Source of the DNA: JAFDZW01 sp964404255
Lineage (GTDB): Bacteria; Bacteroidota; Ignavibacteria; Palsa-1295
Direction of reading: 5' to 3'
NCBI GenBank assembly: GCA_964404255.1
Contig: CAYOJJ010000002.1
Location: forward strand, 62,001 to 126,000
DNA: 64,000 nucleotides
Part shown: piece after piece, positions 43,967 to 53,020 of the stretch
How the letters are laid out: each line of letters opens with the position of its first letter
Position numbering within the stretch: position 1 is the first letter of the stretch
Translations under genes and position numbers: made by a program
Notes under the pieces: generated by a model
The model's database searches: none
Told to the model about the DNA's origin: nothing
The model's input: only the letters and a program-made list of their open reading frames with translations

Positions 43967-45226
43967 TTACGCAGCGGTAATAGCAGCACCAAGGGCAGTG
44001 ATGAAGGTATCGATATCTTTTTTCGAATTATAAATATGCGTACTAAAGCGGTTAGCTTCAAGATTCCCCTCCGGTACGATACGAGTTCTGACTTTATGAC
44101 TCTTTTCCATGGCCTGGGCTACTTCGATATAGCGCTTGCTATTGGCGAGTTTAATCGTCGTCAGGCCGGACATGGAAGTCGGGGGCGTTAATACCGAAAA
44201 CTTATCTTTGGGCAAGGTGGCAAGCCCCTCGCGCAGATACTTCGATAATTCTAAAACGCGGGCTTCGATAGTTGCTATACCAATAGTTTGCTGCCATTTG
44301 ATCGCTTCGATAAGCCCGACGTATAATGAAGAGCTTTGGGTAGCAAAATCGTACCGGCCGGCGCTCTCTTCCCATTCGAGGTTGCCTTGGTAATCCCAAT
44401 GTTTATCGGATTCCGCACCCGCCCAGCTTGGGGCTACCTGCTCGCGAAATTCTTTGCTGATATAGAGAAAGCCGGTTCCTTTAGGGCCGAGAATCCACTT
44501 GTGGCCGCAACTGGCATAGGCATCGCAGCCAATGTCTTTTACATCGATCTGCAGCATACCCGGTCCGTGCGCGCCATCGATAAAACAATAGGCGCCATAA
44601 TTATGGGCCATCGCGGCCAATTTTTTTATGGGTAATACCTGCCCGGTGGTACAAGTAATATGGGGAATAGCAATAGCTTTTGTGCGAGGGGTCATCGCTG
44701 CCTGAAACCGTTGCATCACGACGATATAGTCAGGATCAAGCTCCACGAATTTTACCACGATGCCATGACGCTTTGCTCTGCCGAGCCACGGTACAGCACC
44801 CCCGCCATGTTCCTGATTGGTCAGGATAACTTCGTCCCCCGGCATCATACGCAGGCCCGAAGCCACGATAGAAATTCCTTCGCTCACATTATGCGTCAGC
44901 GCAATATCGGAAGCATCGGCATTGATGAGCTTGCCGATCGACTCATATAATTCTTTCCGGTCATAACCGTAATCGGCGGTGCTATCGACGTAAGCAATTC
45001 TATCCTGAACCGCTTTGGTCACTGCCAGCGGGCTTGGGCCCATCGTGCCGTTATTAAGAAAGATAATATTTTTGGTGATCGGAAATTGCTCGCGAATAGC
45101 AGCCCATTTATCTTCCTCGGAAGCAAAAAGGGAAGGCAATGGGGAAGCGATCGATGTAAGTGGGCTTGCAAGGGAAGCGACTGCCGGAGCTGCCGCCGAT
45201 ATCTTTAGGAATGTTCTGCGATCCAT
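43967..45226 (-). CDS. Tat-exported class V aminotransferase (cysteine desulfurase/epimerase-like)
   Basis: A 419-residue PLP enzyme with a Tat leader (MDRRTFLKISAAAPAVASLA). The PLP lysine is K243 in ASCGHKWILGPKGTGFLY, and FIDGAHGPG carries the Asp/His that hold the cofactor. The family is usually annotated as isopenicillin-N epimerase or cysteine desulfurase-like; the substrate is unknown. Export by Tat means it folds with its cofactor before crossing the membrane. Directly next to the hemerythrin gene. Confidence 0.88.
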   Translation of the reverse strand: MDRRTFLKISAAAPAVASLASPLTSIASPLPSLFASEEDKWAAIREQFPITKNIIFLNNGTMGPSPLAVTKAVQDRIAYVDSTADYGYDRKELYESIGKLINADASDIALTHNVSEGISIVASGLRMMPGDEVILTNQEHGGGAVPWLGRAKRHGIVVKFVELDPDYIVVMQRFQAAMTPRTKAIAIPHITCTTGQVLPIKKLAAMAHNYGAYCFIDGAHGPGMLQIDVKDIGCDAYASCGHKWILGPKGTGFLYISKEFREQVAPSWAGAESDKHWDYQGNLEWEESAGRYDFATQSSSLYVGLIEAIKWQQTIGIATIEARVLELSKYLREGLATLPKDKFSVLTPPTSMSGLTTIKLANSKRYIEVAQAMEKSHKVRTRIVPEGNLEANRFSTHIYNSKKDIDTFITALGAAITAA

Positions 45227-45253
45227 ACTGGTGTCATTTAAGATGAACGGCCG

Positions 45254-45799
45254 TCATTGCAGACGGATAGCATGCGAACGTAAGACCACCACCGGATGCG
45301 AAACATCCGGATGGTGTACGTAATAGAACACATCGCTTTCCGAGAAAAGATTCGCCTCATCACCGCGTTCGAGAGTGCCGATCTGACGGCTCATGGTACT
45401 ATCGTCATAAATGATAGCCGGTTGGGTGATGAGGATCCTTCCGGTCAGCGGGGTAGTAAGCTTATAATAGTTGGTCGCCTCTTCAGGGGAGCGCGGCTGA
45501 AGGATTAGCGCCGAATCGAGACCGCCCGCTTCAATATGGAAATGAGTAGCGATCGAATTCGCGGCTTCGTTTATTTTTAGATACGCAATACCCTGGTCGT
45601 TTTCGGATAGCGGAATGGCCGGCAATACGGTATTGCAGGAAAGACAACGAAGGGCAGGAGAGGTGAATAGCGTCGAACCGCCGGGCGGGGTGATCGTCAC
45701 TTTTATGCGGGTATCCTCCCAGGCGACCGAAGCAGTACGATGAGTAGCGCAGCCGGCAAGAAGCGCCGCTAAGAAAAGAAAGATGAATCCTTTATACAA
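45254..45799 (-). CDS. Lipoprotein with C-terminal SH3-like domain
   Basis: A 181-residue protein with a lipoprotein signal (FLFLAALLAGCATH, lipobox LAGC). A beta-rich first half has a CLSC pair at about 54-57. The last ~65 residues (TGRILITQPAIIYDDSTMSR to VVVLRSHAIRLQ) look like a bacterial SH3 domain. No further function is evident. It lies 27 bp upstream of the Tat aminotransferase gene, in the same direction. Confidence 0.7.
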   Translation of the reverse strand: MYKGFIFLFLAALLAGCATHRTASVAWEDTRIKVTITPPGGSTLFTSPALRCLSCNTVLPAIPLSENDQGIAYLKINEAANSIATHFHIEAGGLDSALILQPRSPEEATNYYKLTTPLTGRILITQPAIIYDDSTMSRQIGTLERGDEANLFSESDVFYYVHHPDVSHPVVVLRSHAIRLQ

Positions 45800-45838
45800 A
45801 GTCTTGCTGTTTTCTCGAACAATGGTTGTAACGATAGA

Positions 45839-46540
45839 ATGCTCTATTTAGTCGCCACCCCGATCGGGAATTTGGAAGATATCTCCCTGCGTGCTATCAA
45901 AGTGCTGCAGGAGGCGGATATTGTCGCTTGCGAAGATACCCGCCATGCCCGTATCCTCTTCGAGCGCCATGGGATAAGTCCAAGGCGGCTCGTAAGCTAT
46001 CATTCGCATAATGAGCGCTCCCGGGCAGCCGAACTCGCGGACAATCTTCGGGGTGGTACCGATATAGCCGTCATTACCGATGCCGGCACTCCGGGTATAT
46101 CGGATCCCGCCTGGGCTATAGTACGCGAAGCAGTGATGGCGGGGATTGAAATAGTACCGATTCCGGGCGCCTGCGCAGCGATTGCGGCGCTCTCGGCAAG
46201 CGGCCTCGATACGACGCGGTTTGTATTCGAAGGTTTTCTGCCATTGAAGAAAGGGCGCAAGCGTCGTATTGCTGCTATTGCTGCCGAAGCGAGAACGACG
46301 GTAATCTACGAATCACCTCATCGTATCAAACGCTTGCTCAATGAGCTCATTGCCGAATGCGGGCCTGAGCGTACGGTTGCATTATGCCGCGAGATCACAA
46401 AATTGCATGAACATACTTACCGTGGTACGGCTGCAACAGTACTTGGCGATCTTGAAAAACAATTTCCGAACGATGTCAAGGGTGAGTGTGTCCTTGTCGT
46501 TGCCGGCGCAGATCAATCATTACCTGAATTAGACGACTAA
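45839..46540 (+). CDS. rsmI: 16S rRNA (cytidine-1402-2'-O)-methyltransferase RsmI
   Basis: This 233-residue tetrapyrrole-methylase-fold enzyme methylates C1402 of 16S rRNA. The start MLYLVATPIGNLEDISLRAI is diagnostic, followed by ACEDTRHARILF, VITDAGTPGISDPAW and VIYESPHRIKRLL. The N-terminal catalytic part is full; the C-terminal ~50-residue extension of E. coli RsmI is absent. It overlaps the next gene by 1 bp (TAATG). Confidence 0.96.
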   Translation: MLYLVATPIGNLEDISLRAIKVLQEADIVACEDTRHARILFERHGISPRRLVSYHSHNERSRAAELADNLRGGTDIAVITDAGTPGISDPAWAIVREAVMAGIEIVPIPGACAAIAALSASGLDTTRFVFEGFLPLKKGRKRRIAAIAAEARTTVIYESPHRIKRLLNELIAECGPERTVALCREITKLHEHTYRGTAATVLGDLEKQFPNDVKGECVLVVAGADQSLPELDD

Positions 46541-47451
46541 TGGAATTTTTACCGAGCGATTTCGAGGCAGTCCGTTGCGATCTTTGTGGCGCCGACGATT
46601 ATACCAAGCGCTATGAAAAGCGCGGCTTCTGGATGGTGCAATGCAATAAGTGCGGTCTCGTCTATACCAACCCCCGTTTAAAACAGGAAAAGATCGCTGC
46701 GCTCTACGATGCCGATTATTTTCAGGGTCATGGCTTCGATAAAAGCATCGACTACGTCAAAGATGTTACCCAGCATACGTCGCATAATAACTTTACCCTT
46801 GAAGACTGGGATTGCGATTGTATTTCTGCACTTCTGAAAAAATATATGCCTTCTCTTAGCGGCAAAGCGAAGCTGCTGGAGATCGGTTGTGGTACGGGTG
46901 TCTTTCTCGATAAAGCAAAGAAGCATGACTTCGATTGCCACGGATTAGAACTATCCGAATATGCCGCAAACTTTGTACGGCAGATGGGTATTCCGGTAGA
47001 GACAAAGTCGATAGAAGATGCATCGTATCCCGATAATTCATTCGATGTGATCGTTATGCGCGAAGTCATCGAACATTTGCCGCATCCGATGCAATCGCTG
47101 AAGACCGTGCATCGCTGGCTCAAGCCGGGCGGGGTACTCTTTATGGCGACCGGTAATTACGATTGCCCTGAGCGTAAATTAAAAGGCTCCGATTGGTTCT
47201 ATTTTATGCCGGAAGGTCATCTGAATATTTTCTCGAACAAAACGATGACGGAGTATTTAAATAAAGTCGGCTTTAAATATGTAAATGTCACCAATCAGGG
47301 TGATAAGCTTATGGATATGTTGCGCACGAATGGATTTATTACTCCGGGCTCCGCAAAACCTGGCAATCCATTAAAGAGGTTGGTTTTTGGAGTAGTCCGT
47401 GGAATTAATCATTTTATATCGAGCGGTATGAGAATTTATGCGGTGAAATAG
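46540..47451 (+). CDS. SAM methyltransferase with N-terminal zinc ribbon
   Basis: A 303-residue class I methyltransferase. Cys 13/16 and Cys 35/38 (CDLCG, CNKCG) form a zinc ribbon, and SAM motif I is LLEIGCGTGVFLDKA. The HLPHPMQSLKTVHRWLKPGG segment is typical of Methyltransf_23 enzymes that often act on sugars or polyprenyl compounds. Substrate unknown. It is translationally coupled to rsmI by a TAATG overlap. Confidence 0.85.
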   Translation: MEFLPSDFEAVRCDLCGADDYTKRYEKRGFWMVQCNKCGLVYTNPRLKQEKIAALYDADYFQGHGFDKSIDYVKDVTQHTSHNNFTLEDWDCDCISALLKKYMPSLSGKAKLLEIGCGTGVFLDKAKKHDFDCHGLELSEYAANFVRQMGIPVETKSIEDASYPDNSFDVIVMREVIEHLPHPMQSLKTVHRWLKPGGVLFMATGNYDCPERKLKGSDWFYFMPEGHLNIFSNKTMTEYLNKVGFKYVNVTNQGDKLMDMLRTNGFITPGSAKPGNPLKRLVFGVVRGINHFISSGMRIYAVK

Positions 47452-47453
47452 CG

Positions 47454-47461
47454 TATCTTTG
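47454..47461 (+). promoter_or_regulatory. Candidate -7 element (TATCTTTG) of lipoprotein paralogue 1
   Basis: TATCTTTG fits TAnnTTTG and lies 25 bp before the ATG at 47487. The same octamer stands before the second paralogue, which argues that both are real promoters. Confidence 0.5.
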
Positions 47462-47486
47462 CCGCATAATTCATCGTTGAATTGCT

Positions 47487-48248
47487 ATGAAAATTCTGCT
47501 CCCCGTTCTACTGTGTTGCACTCTTGCATTCACCGGTTGCATTTCTTTTTTTGAGAGTATTTCTTTTCATCCCGATGGAAGTATTTCTGTTGGGCGCGAC
47601 ATAGGCATGGATCAGATGTTCTTCACTCTGACCGATAGTTTTTCCAAAATATTGGAGGACTCCACGGATACCGAGACCCCTAAGCGAAATATGCTCGATT
47701 CGATGCGATCCATCTTTTTTCTCGATAAAGCCAAACTATCTTCCATACCCGGTTATATATCTTATTCCGAAAAGGATACAACGTTGGATGGTTTTCATCA
47801 TTTCATTGCAGAAATTCGTATCAAGGATACGACGGGTATTTCTGCTGCTAAAAGATTGCTGTATCCCGATTCTTCTAAATCAAAAAGAGGCGCTGATAAC
47901 GGTCTATCCATGTCGAGCTCACCGTTGTCATCCGGCAAGAAGAAAGGGTTTATGGTTACCGTCCACACAGTACCCGGTAAAACGCTTATTGATGTGGACT
48001 TTGCAATGAACGATAGTACCGAGACGAAGAAAAAGAAGAAAAAATCTAAATCGGAATCGCAGTTAGAACAATCCTTATTCAGTAAATTTGAATTTGGATA
48101 TAAAGTGTTCTCTCCGAACCTGCAACCGACTTCCGACCCTTTTATCACTAATCTTGTAGGGGGGCAGGAATGGAAAATACCAATAAAGGAAATATTGGAA
48201 TCCTCCTCGCGCAAAGTATATCATCATCAATTTATCATTACTCAGTAA
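47487..48248 (+). CDS. Unknown lipoprotein, paralogue 1 of a tandem pair
   Basis: A 253-residue lipoprotein (lipobox FTGC; MKILLPVLLCCTLAFTGC). The N-terminal block FHPDGSISVGRDIGMDQMFF is nearly repeated in the next gene, and both end with GGQEWK...HQFII. The middle is Ser/Lys-rich with a poly-Lys segment (KKKKKKSKSE). I do not recognise a family or a catalytic motif. It has its own probable promoter. Confidence 0.75.
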   Translation: MKILLPVLLCCTLAFTGCISFFESISFHPDGSISVGRDIGMDQMFFTLTDSFSKILEDSTDTETPKRNMLDSMRSIFFLDKAKLSSIPGYISYSEKDTTLDGFHHFIAEIRIKDTTGISAAKRLLYPDSSKSKRGADNGLSMSSSPLSSGKKKGFMVTVHTVPGKTLIDVDFAMNDSTETKKKKKKSKSESQLEQSLFSKFEFGYKVFSPNLQPTSDPFITNLVGGQEWKIPIKEILESSSRKVYHHQFIITQ

Positions 48249-48282
48249 GAGGACTATTGGGGCTTCTGTGAACTATTAATAG

Positions 48283-48290
48283 TATCTTTG
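48283..48290 (+). promoter_or_regulatory. Candidate -7 element (TATCTTTG) of lipoprotein paralogue 2
   Basis: TATCTTTG lies 31 bp before the ATG at 48322. A TTGG at 48257-48260, 22 bp upstream, could be the -33 element. Confidence 0.55.
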
Positions 48291-48321
48291 CAGGACTGCA
48301 TTCATCCATTCCTGTGCGATA

Positions 48322-49095
48322 ATGAAATATCTTGTCCCGGTACTGCTTATTTGTACCCTCAATTTTTGTGGGTGCTTTACTATTTTCCAAACGTTTCGTT
48401 TTCACAGCGATGGTTCTATTTCTGTTGGGCGGGACATAGCATTTGACCAGATGTTCTTTTCGCTGTTCGAAAATATGAAAAATGCTCTCCCCGATAGTCT
48501 TAAATCAAAAGGGCTATCATTCAATTTACAGGATTCCCTACGTACCCTATTTCATGCCGATAGTGCGAAATTGGCCTCGTTGCCAGGCTTCGTTGCGTTA
48601 AAAGAGTATGATACCATTATCGATGATCAGCATCACTATATTGCCGAAGCACGATATACCGATACGGCATCGCTTTCAAAGGCCCCGAAATTCCTTTTCC
48701 CGGATTCTTCCAAGACAAAGCATGGCTCAGCAGCAACCGATAATCCTTTTTCTAAAACGATGGGTAGCGGTAAGGATGATATGAAACTTCGCCTCCACCG
48801 CACTCCGGGTAAAACCACCATAGATATCTCGCTGGGGATGACCGATAAAGCGATCAAAGATCGGGATAAAGAATTAAATAAGAAAATGAAAAATAAGACC
48901 CAAATGGAAATGGGGATCAATATGATGAAAAAGGCTGTATTCGGTTACAGGATCTATGCCGAAAATATTATCACCGGTCTCGACGATCATACCGAGCAAA
49001 TAGAAGGGGGGCAGGAATGGAAACTTTCTTTCGAAGAGCTACTGACGCAAAAGAAAGCAAAGACCTTTAAGCATCAGTTTATTATTAAGGAATAA
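48322..49095 (+). CDS. Unknown lipoprotein, paralogue 2 of a tandem pair
   Basis: A 257-residue lipoprotein (signal MKYLVPVLLICTLNFCGC). It shares FHSDGSISVGRDIAFDQMFF, the LFPDSSKTK segment and the GGQEWKLSFEELL...KHQFIIKE end with paralogue 1, so the pair arose by duplication. Function unknown; it reads convergently towards the HtrA gene. Confidence 0.75.
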   Translation: MKYLVPVLLICTLNFCGCFTIFQTFRFHSDGSISVGRDIAFDQMFFSLFENMKNALPDSLKSKGLSFNLQDSLRTLFHADSAKLASLPGFVALKEYDTIIDDQHHYIAEARYTDTASLSKAPKFLFPDSSKTKHGSAATDNPFSKTMGSGKDDMKLRLHRTPGKTTIDISLGMTDKAIKDRDKELNKKMKNKTQMEMGINMMKKAVFGYRIYAENIITGLDDHTEQIEGGQEWKLSFEELLTQKKAKTFKHQFIIKE

Positions 49096-49098
49096 TAC

Positions 49099-50325
49099 TT
49101 ATTGCCGTTGATTCGATGGCGGCAGTTTCATGCGCAGCGTGCCGCTATTATCTCCGCGCTGGAGATTAAAGCTTAAAATATCTCCGACTTTATGATCGGC
49201 GATAATGCCTTGCAGATCTTCTTCGCTCTTTACGCTTTCGCCATTGACCGAAGTGATTACATCGCCGGCCTGAATACCGGCCTGCTCAGCGGCAGAGCCG
49301 CGATTAACACCGACGATCAAAACTCCGGAAGAAGCTGAAATACCATATTGATCGCGTATCTCATCGTCAAGGGTTTGGCCTACAAACCCAAGCGCAAGAT
49401 TGTGCTGGTCCTTCTTCCCGGCTTTTAAATTATCGATAATGCCTTTGATCTTATTTGCAGGGATGGCAAATCCAAGGCCGATAGACCCTGCCCCCATGCC
49501 GCTTTGTGCGGTGGAAAAGATAGTAGCATTCATGCCGATCACTTCGCCATTTACATTCAAGAGCGGACCGCCGCTATTACCGCTGGAAATGGCGGCATCG
49601 GTTTGGATCATATCCCGGAAGTTCTTTCCGTCCTGATAGCCAAGATTTACGCCGGTATTCGAGATAACACCCACGGTAACGGTCGGCTTATTATTTTTTT
49701 CAAATAAACCGAACGGATTACCAAGAGCGATCGCCCATTCACCGACTTCAAGGTCATCGGAATTGCCAAATTTGAGAAAGGGGAGATTACTGGCATCGAT
49801 CTTTAATAAAGCGACATCGGCAATAGGATCAGTATTAATAAGCTTGGCATCGTACTGCTTGCCGTCGGTCATAGTAATAATGATCTTCGAGGCATTACCG
49901 GCAACGTGATCGTTCGTCAGGATATATCCATCCGGTGAAATAATAAAACCGGAGCCGAGCTCTTTGACCTGATAGCGCTGCACATACCCATTGCTCATTC
50001 CCCGATTACCGAAGAACTGGCGGAAGAACGGGTCGTTCTGCATCATCTGCTCGAAGGGGTCGTAGTAGCGTTGTTCCCGCGTCTCGGTAACATTTATACC
50101 AACAACCGCGCCATTAGCTTTGGCCACCGCCTGAGTAATACCATTATGCCGGGAAGTGGTTACCTTATCGTTAAGAGAATCACGTACCGAACGAACCTCC
50201 GAGGAATTGGTATAAAGCTGTTGGCCTTTGAGATCGGCGCTCTTATTATGGGAACAGGAAGACAGTGGCGCTGCCAAAGAAACAAGCGCTAATAATTGTG
50301 CCAAACCTATCATAATGCTTCTCAC
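49099..50325 (-). CDS. degP: HtrA/DegP serine protease, lipoprotein form
   Basis: A 408-residue envelope protease and chaperone that degrades misfolded proteins. The catalytic triad is His 140 (ILTNDHVAG), Asp 170 (PIADVALLKI) and Ser 251 (SSGNSGGPL). One PDZ domain follows (GVLIVGVNRGSAAEQAGIQA, then GDVITSVNGESV), whereas E. coli DegP has two. The signal ends in lipobox LSSC (Cys 24), so it is lipid-anchored. The LA loop region has FEQMMQNDPFFRQFFG. Confidence 0.95.
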   Translation of the reverse strand: MRSIMIGLAQLLALVSLAAPLSSCSHNKSADLKGQQLYTNSSEVRSVRDSLNDKVTTSRHNGITQAVAKANGAVVGINVTETREQRYYDPFEQMMQNDPFFRQFFGNRGMSNGYVQRYQVKELGSGFIISPDGYILTNDHVAGNASKIIITMTDGKQYDAKLINTDPIADVALLKIDASNLPFLKFGNSDDLEVGEWAIALGNPFGLFEKNNKPTVTVGVISNTGVNLGYQDGKNFRDMIQTDAAISSGNSGGPLLNVNGEVIGMNATIFSTAQSGMGAGSIGLGFAIPANKIKGIIDNLKAGKKDQHNLALGFVGQTLDDEIRDQYGISASSGVLIVGVNRGSAAEQAGIQAGDVITSVNGESVKSEEDLQGIIADHKVGDILSFNLQRGDNSGTLRMKLPPSNQRQ

Positions 50326-50336
50326 AATGTTCTATC

Positions 50337-50993
50337 TTAAACGGTGACCGGCGTTGCAGCAAATACTAATTGTATGGCCAGCAATCCGGGAAACGTTCGG
50401 ATAAGCCAGTGAGGTAGATCGTACCCGGCAACATCCGAACTGGTGATCGTATAGCCGCACCGCTCGAGCAGTTCGTGCCCGGACCTCGACGTATAAAAAC
50501 GCAGATGAGTGTTGTCGAGAATGCCGCTATCGGTATAGTGAAAGCGGCCAAATAATAATCCGAGGCGAATCCGCCAATGGGCGACGTTAGGAATACTAAC
50601 GACAATACGGCCTCCCGGTTTCAGAAGTTTCTTTGCGGCGATTAATATCGCCTCCGGATCACGGGTATGCTCGAGCACATCGCCGAAGAGCACCACATCG
50701 AATTGTTTCCAGCCCTGGGTAATAAGTACCTGCTCCCATCCCGGCTCTTCCACATTGAGCAGCAATGCTTCGTTGATCCTTGTGCGGGCGATCTGTAACG
50801 CCGGAGCATCGACATCGATACCGACGACCGTTGCCGACCTTTCTTTTTTTAACACCGCCCCGAAAATACCGGTATGGCAACCGACATCGAGCACATACGC
50901 ATTCGGCGTTATCATCGCGCGCTCGATGTGATGGACGTTCGAGGGATTATCGAGATCGGGAATAAAATCGTATTTCTGCTTCTCGCCGCTCAC
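50337..50993 (-). CDS. SAM-dependent methyltransferase
   Basis: A 218-residue class I methyltransferase. SAM motif I is YVLDVGCHTGIFGAVLK with VVGIDVD after it; FDVVLFGDVLEHTRDP and LLKPGGRIVVSIPNVAHWR are typical of Methyltransf_11/23 members. The substrate is unknown. Its ATG overlaps the plsY stop by 4 bp, so the two are translationally coupled. Confidence 0.88.
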   Translation of the reverse strand: MSGEKQKYDFIPDLDNPSNVHHIERAMITPNAYVLDVGCHTGIFGAVLKKERSATVVGIDVDAPALQIARTRINEALLLNVEEPGWEQVLITQGWKQFDVVLFGDVLEHTRDPEAILIAAKKLLKPGGRIVVSIPNVAHWRIRLGLLFGRFHYTDSGILDNTHLRFYTSRSGHELLERCGYTITSSDVAGYDLPHWLIRTFPGLLAIQLVFAATPVTV

Positions 50994-51610
50994 GAAGATG
51001 TTTTCAGATAAGTTCGTACCGGTTCAATATGCCGGAAAATAATAATAAGCAACATTCCAAGAATGCATAGCCGGTAATAAGGTGAATTACCAACGGGCAG
51101 GAGCCGGGCTTTGCCGGCGAGAGCCGCCGTATCGATACTAAGTTCGAGCAGGAGACAGCTTAGTGTCGCAGCCATCGATTGCACATTGACGTGCTTTTTT
51201 ATCAATCCAAAACAAAAATATACGGTTACCCAGCAAAGTAGTTGCAGTGGAGAAAGCAGCAGGAGTACGGCCGCTCCGGTTGCCAGCCCCCGCCCGCCGT
51301 GAAAGCGCAGCCACACGGGATAGCAGTGGCCCAGGATTAGCATCGTTCCGGCAAGCGGAAGGCATTCGCGGGGTATTTCAGGAATAGAGCTCAACAATAC
51401 GAGCGGAACGGCGCCTTTTAAGAAATCGAGAATGGCCACGGCGAGACCGATCCGTTTTTTGCCGGTCACTTCATAAGCATTGCGGGCCCCGATATTCCGG
51501 GAGCCTGCTACCCTGAGATCGATACCGCCATCCATTCTAGCCAAAAGGTAGGCCGTTGGGATCGAACCGATCAGGTAACTAACCAGTATAACTATCGTTA
51601 TAGTGAGCAC
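50990..51610 (-). CDS. plsY: Glycerol-3-phosphate acyltransferase PlsY
   Basis: A 206-residue inner-membrane enzyme that transfers acyl from acyl-phosphate to glycerol-3-phosphate, the first step of phospholipid synthesis. The motifs GSIPTAYL, GSRNIGARNAYEVTGKK and GHCYPVWLRFHGGRGLATG are present at the expected spacing, among five or so membrane helices. It begins with GTG at 51610 and is divergent from the monophosphatase gene, only 22 bp away. Confidence 0.94.
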   Translation of the reverse strand: MLTITIVILVSYLIGSIPTAYLLARMDGGIDLRVAGSRNIGARNAYEVTGKKRIGLAVAILDFLKGAVPLVLLSSIPEIPRECLPLAGTMLILGHCYPVWLRFHGGRGLATGAAVLLLLSPLQLLCWVTVYFCFGLIKKHVNVQSMAATLSCLLLELSIDTAALAGKARLLPVGNSPYYRLCILGMLLIIIFRHIEPVRTYLKTSS

Positions 51611-51632
51611 TACATACTACAACAACGATTCA

Positions 51633-52433
51633 ATGTCTGTATTCCAGAAATTTCTCGATCTGGCGATTACGGTGGCTCATGAAGCCGGGGCTTATTCGCT
51701 TGAGGCTCAGCATGGAGCTCTCTCTATTACTTCCAAAACGAATGAATTCGATCTGGTTACGCACGTTGATTCTCATAATGAGGCGCTCATCAGAAAACGG
51801 GTTGCAGAAGTATTTCCGGACCATCATGTTCTTGGTGAGGAAGAGGGAGGAAAACACGAGCGTATCCTCGGAGTAAAATGGATCGTTGACCCAATCGACG
51901 GCACCCTCAATTATGCCCACGGCTTACCGATCTGGTGTATTTCTATCGGCATAGAAGTAGAGGGGATGATGCAGTGCGGGGTGATCTTCGATCCTTCCCG
52001 CAATGAATTATTCACCACGATACGGGGCGAAGGCGCCTATCTCAACGGCGAGCGTATTCACGTTTCGAATACCAACGACCCTGCCCGGTCGATGTATGTA
52101 ACCGGTTTCCCTTATAATATTGCCGATGATCCGTATGGAGATATTCCACGCTTCGCCCGTTTTTTACGGCATGGGCTGATCGTGCGCCGCTTGGGAAGCG
52201 CGGCGCTCGACCTGGCCTATGTTGCCTGCGGTCGGTTCGACGCCTTTTTTGAAGGCGGTCTTTCGCCCTGGGATACGGCAGCCGGAGCACTGCTTGTGCG
52301 CGAAGCAGGGGGAACGGCTACCCATTTCGATGGCAGGCAGTATTCGGTTTATGAAAAATCCATTATTGCTTCGAATACCATCCAGCACGGATTTCTTGAA
52401 GAATTGGTGCGGGACGAATTCTTTAGAATGTGA
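51633..52433 (+). CDS. Inositol monophosphatase family phosphatase
   Basis: A 266-residue Mg2+-dependent phosphatase. The metal site has GEEEGG, WIVDPIDGTLNYAHGLP and SPWDTAAGALLVREAGG, all at standard positions. The substrate may be inositol phosphate, PAP or histidinol phosphate; sequence alone does not decide. The start ATG at 51633 was chosen because the longer frame overlaps the divergent plsY start. It ends tail to tail with the first Rieske gene (11-bp overlap). Confidence 0.92.
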   Translation: MSVFQKFLDLAITVAHEAGAYSLEAQHGALSITSKTNEFDLVTHVDSHNEALIRKRVAEVFPDHHVLGEEEGGKHERILGVKWIVDPIDGTLNYAHGLPIWCISIGIEVEGMMQCGVIFDPSRNELFTTIRGEGAYLNGERIHVSNTNDPARSMYVTGFPYNIADDPYGDIPRFARFLRHGLIVRRLGSAALDLAYVACGRFDAFFEGGLSPWDTAAGALLVREAGGTATHFDGRQYSVYEKSIIASNTIQHGFLEELVRDEFFRM

Positions 52434-52914
52434 CCGTCACTTTTTTTGTCGAAGCATCGTAGGTGGTAATGAAGGAGGTGAGGCCGGAAGGAGTGGGCCC
52501 GGAGACTCTGCCGCCATTAAGATCGAATACCGAATTATGACAGCTACAGGTAATAGAACTGCCTTGCAGATCGACATTCGGATAGGAACAGCCTTGGTGC
52601 GGGCAGACTAATAACAAGGTCTCATAGGCGGTAGCGCTTCGCCGAACAATTAACAGGGGCCTTCCACTTGCCGGAGCGGTAGTGTGAATGGCCGTATTAT
52701 TTGCGGTAAGAGCTGAAACATCGACTGTCATGGTATGTCCGGCATCGGCGCCGGCACCGACATCGACAGCATTATTACTACAGCTTTCCAAAATTGCCGG
52801 AAGCGACCCGATGATCGTAATACCGGCAAGTGTTGCGCCAAAGCGTTTGAGAAACGCTCTTCTATCTATCTCATTATTTCCTTGGATACCCATACTTTTC
52901 AAAACATTGTCCAT
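52423..52914 (-). CDS. Tat-exported Rieske 2Fe-2S lipoprotein, copy 1
   Basis: A 163-residue iron-sulphur protein. The Tat-like leader has DRRAFLKRFGATLAG and a possible lipobox near LESC (Cys 45). The Rieske cluster ligands are Cys 104 and His 106 (CPHQGC) and Cys 123 and His 126 (CSCHNSVFD), with Cys 109/125 able to form the disulphide of high-potential Rieske proteins. No cytochrome b gene is adjacent. It is one of three tandem copies. Confidence 0.88.
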   Translation of the reverse strand: MDNVLKSMGIQGNNEIDRRAFLKRFGATLAGITIIGSLPAILESCSNNAVDVGAGADAGHTMTVDVSALTANNTAIHTTAPASGRPLLIVRRSATAYETLLLVCPHQGCSYPNVDLQGSSITCSCHNSVFDLNGGRVSGPTPSGLTSFITTYDASTKKVTVTF

Positions 52915-53020
52915 ACTGTATCGACACACTATAACAGACAAAATTTCAACAGGCAAAGAGGCACCCAGGTCATAAAAAAATGCCTATTGTAGAAAAGATT
53001 ATTATTAAGAGCGGCAATAT

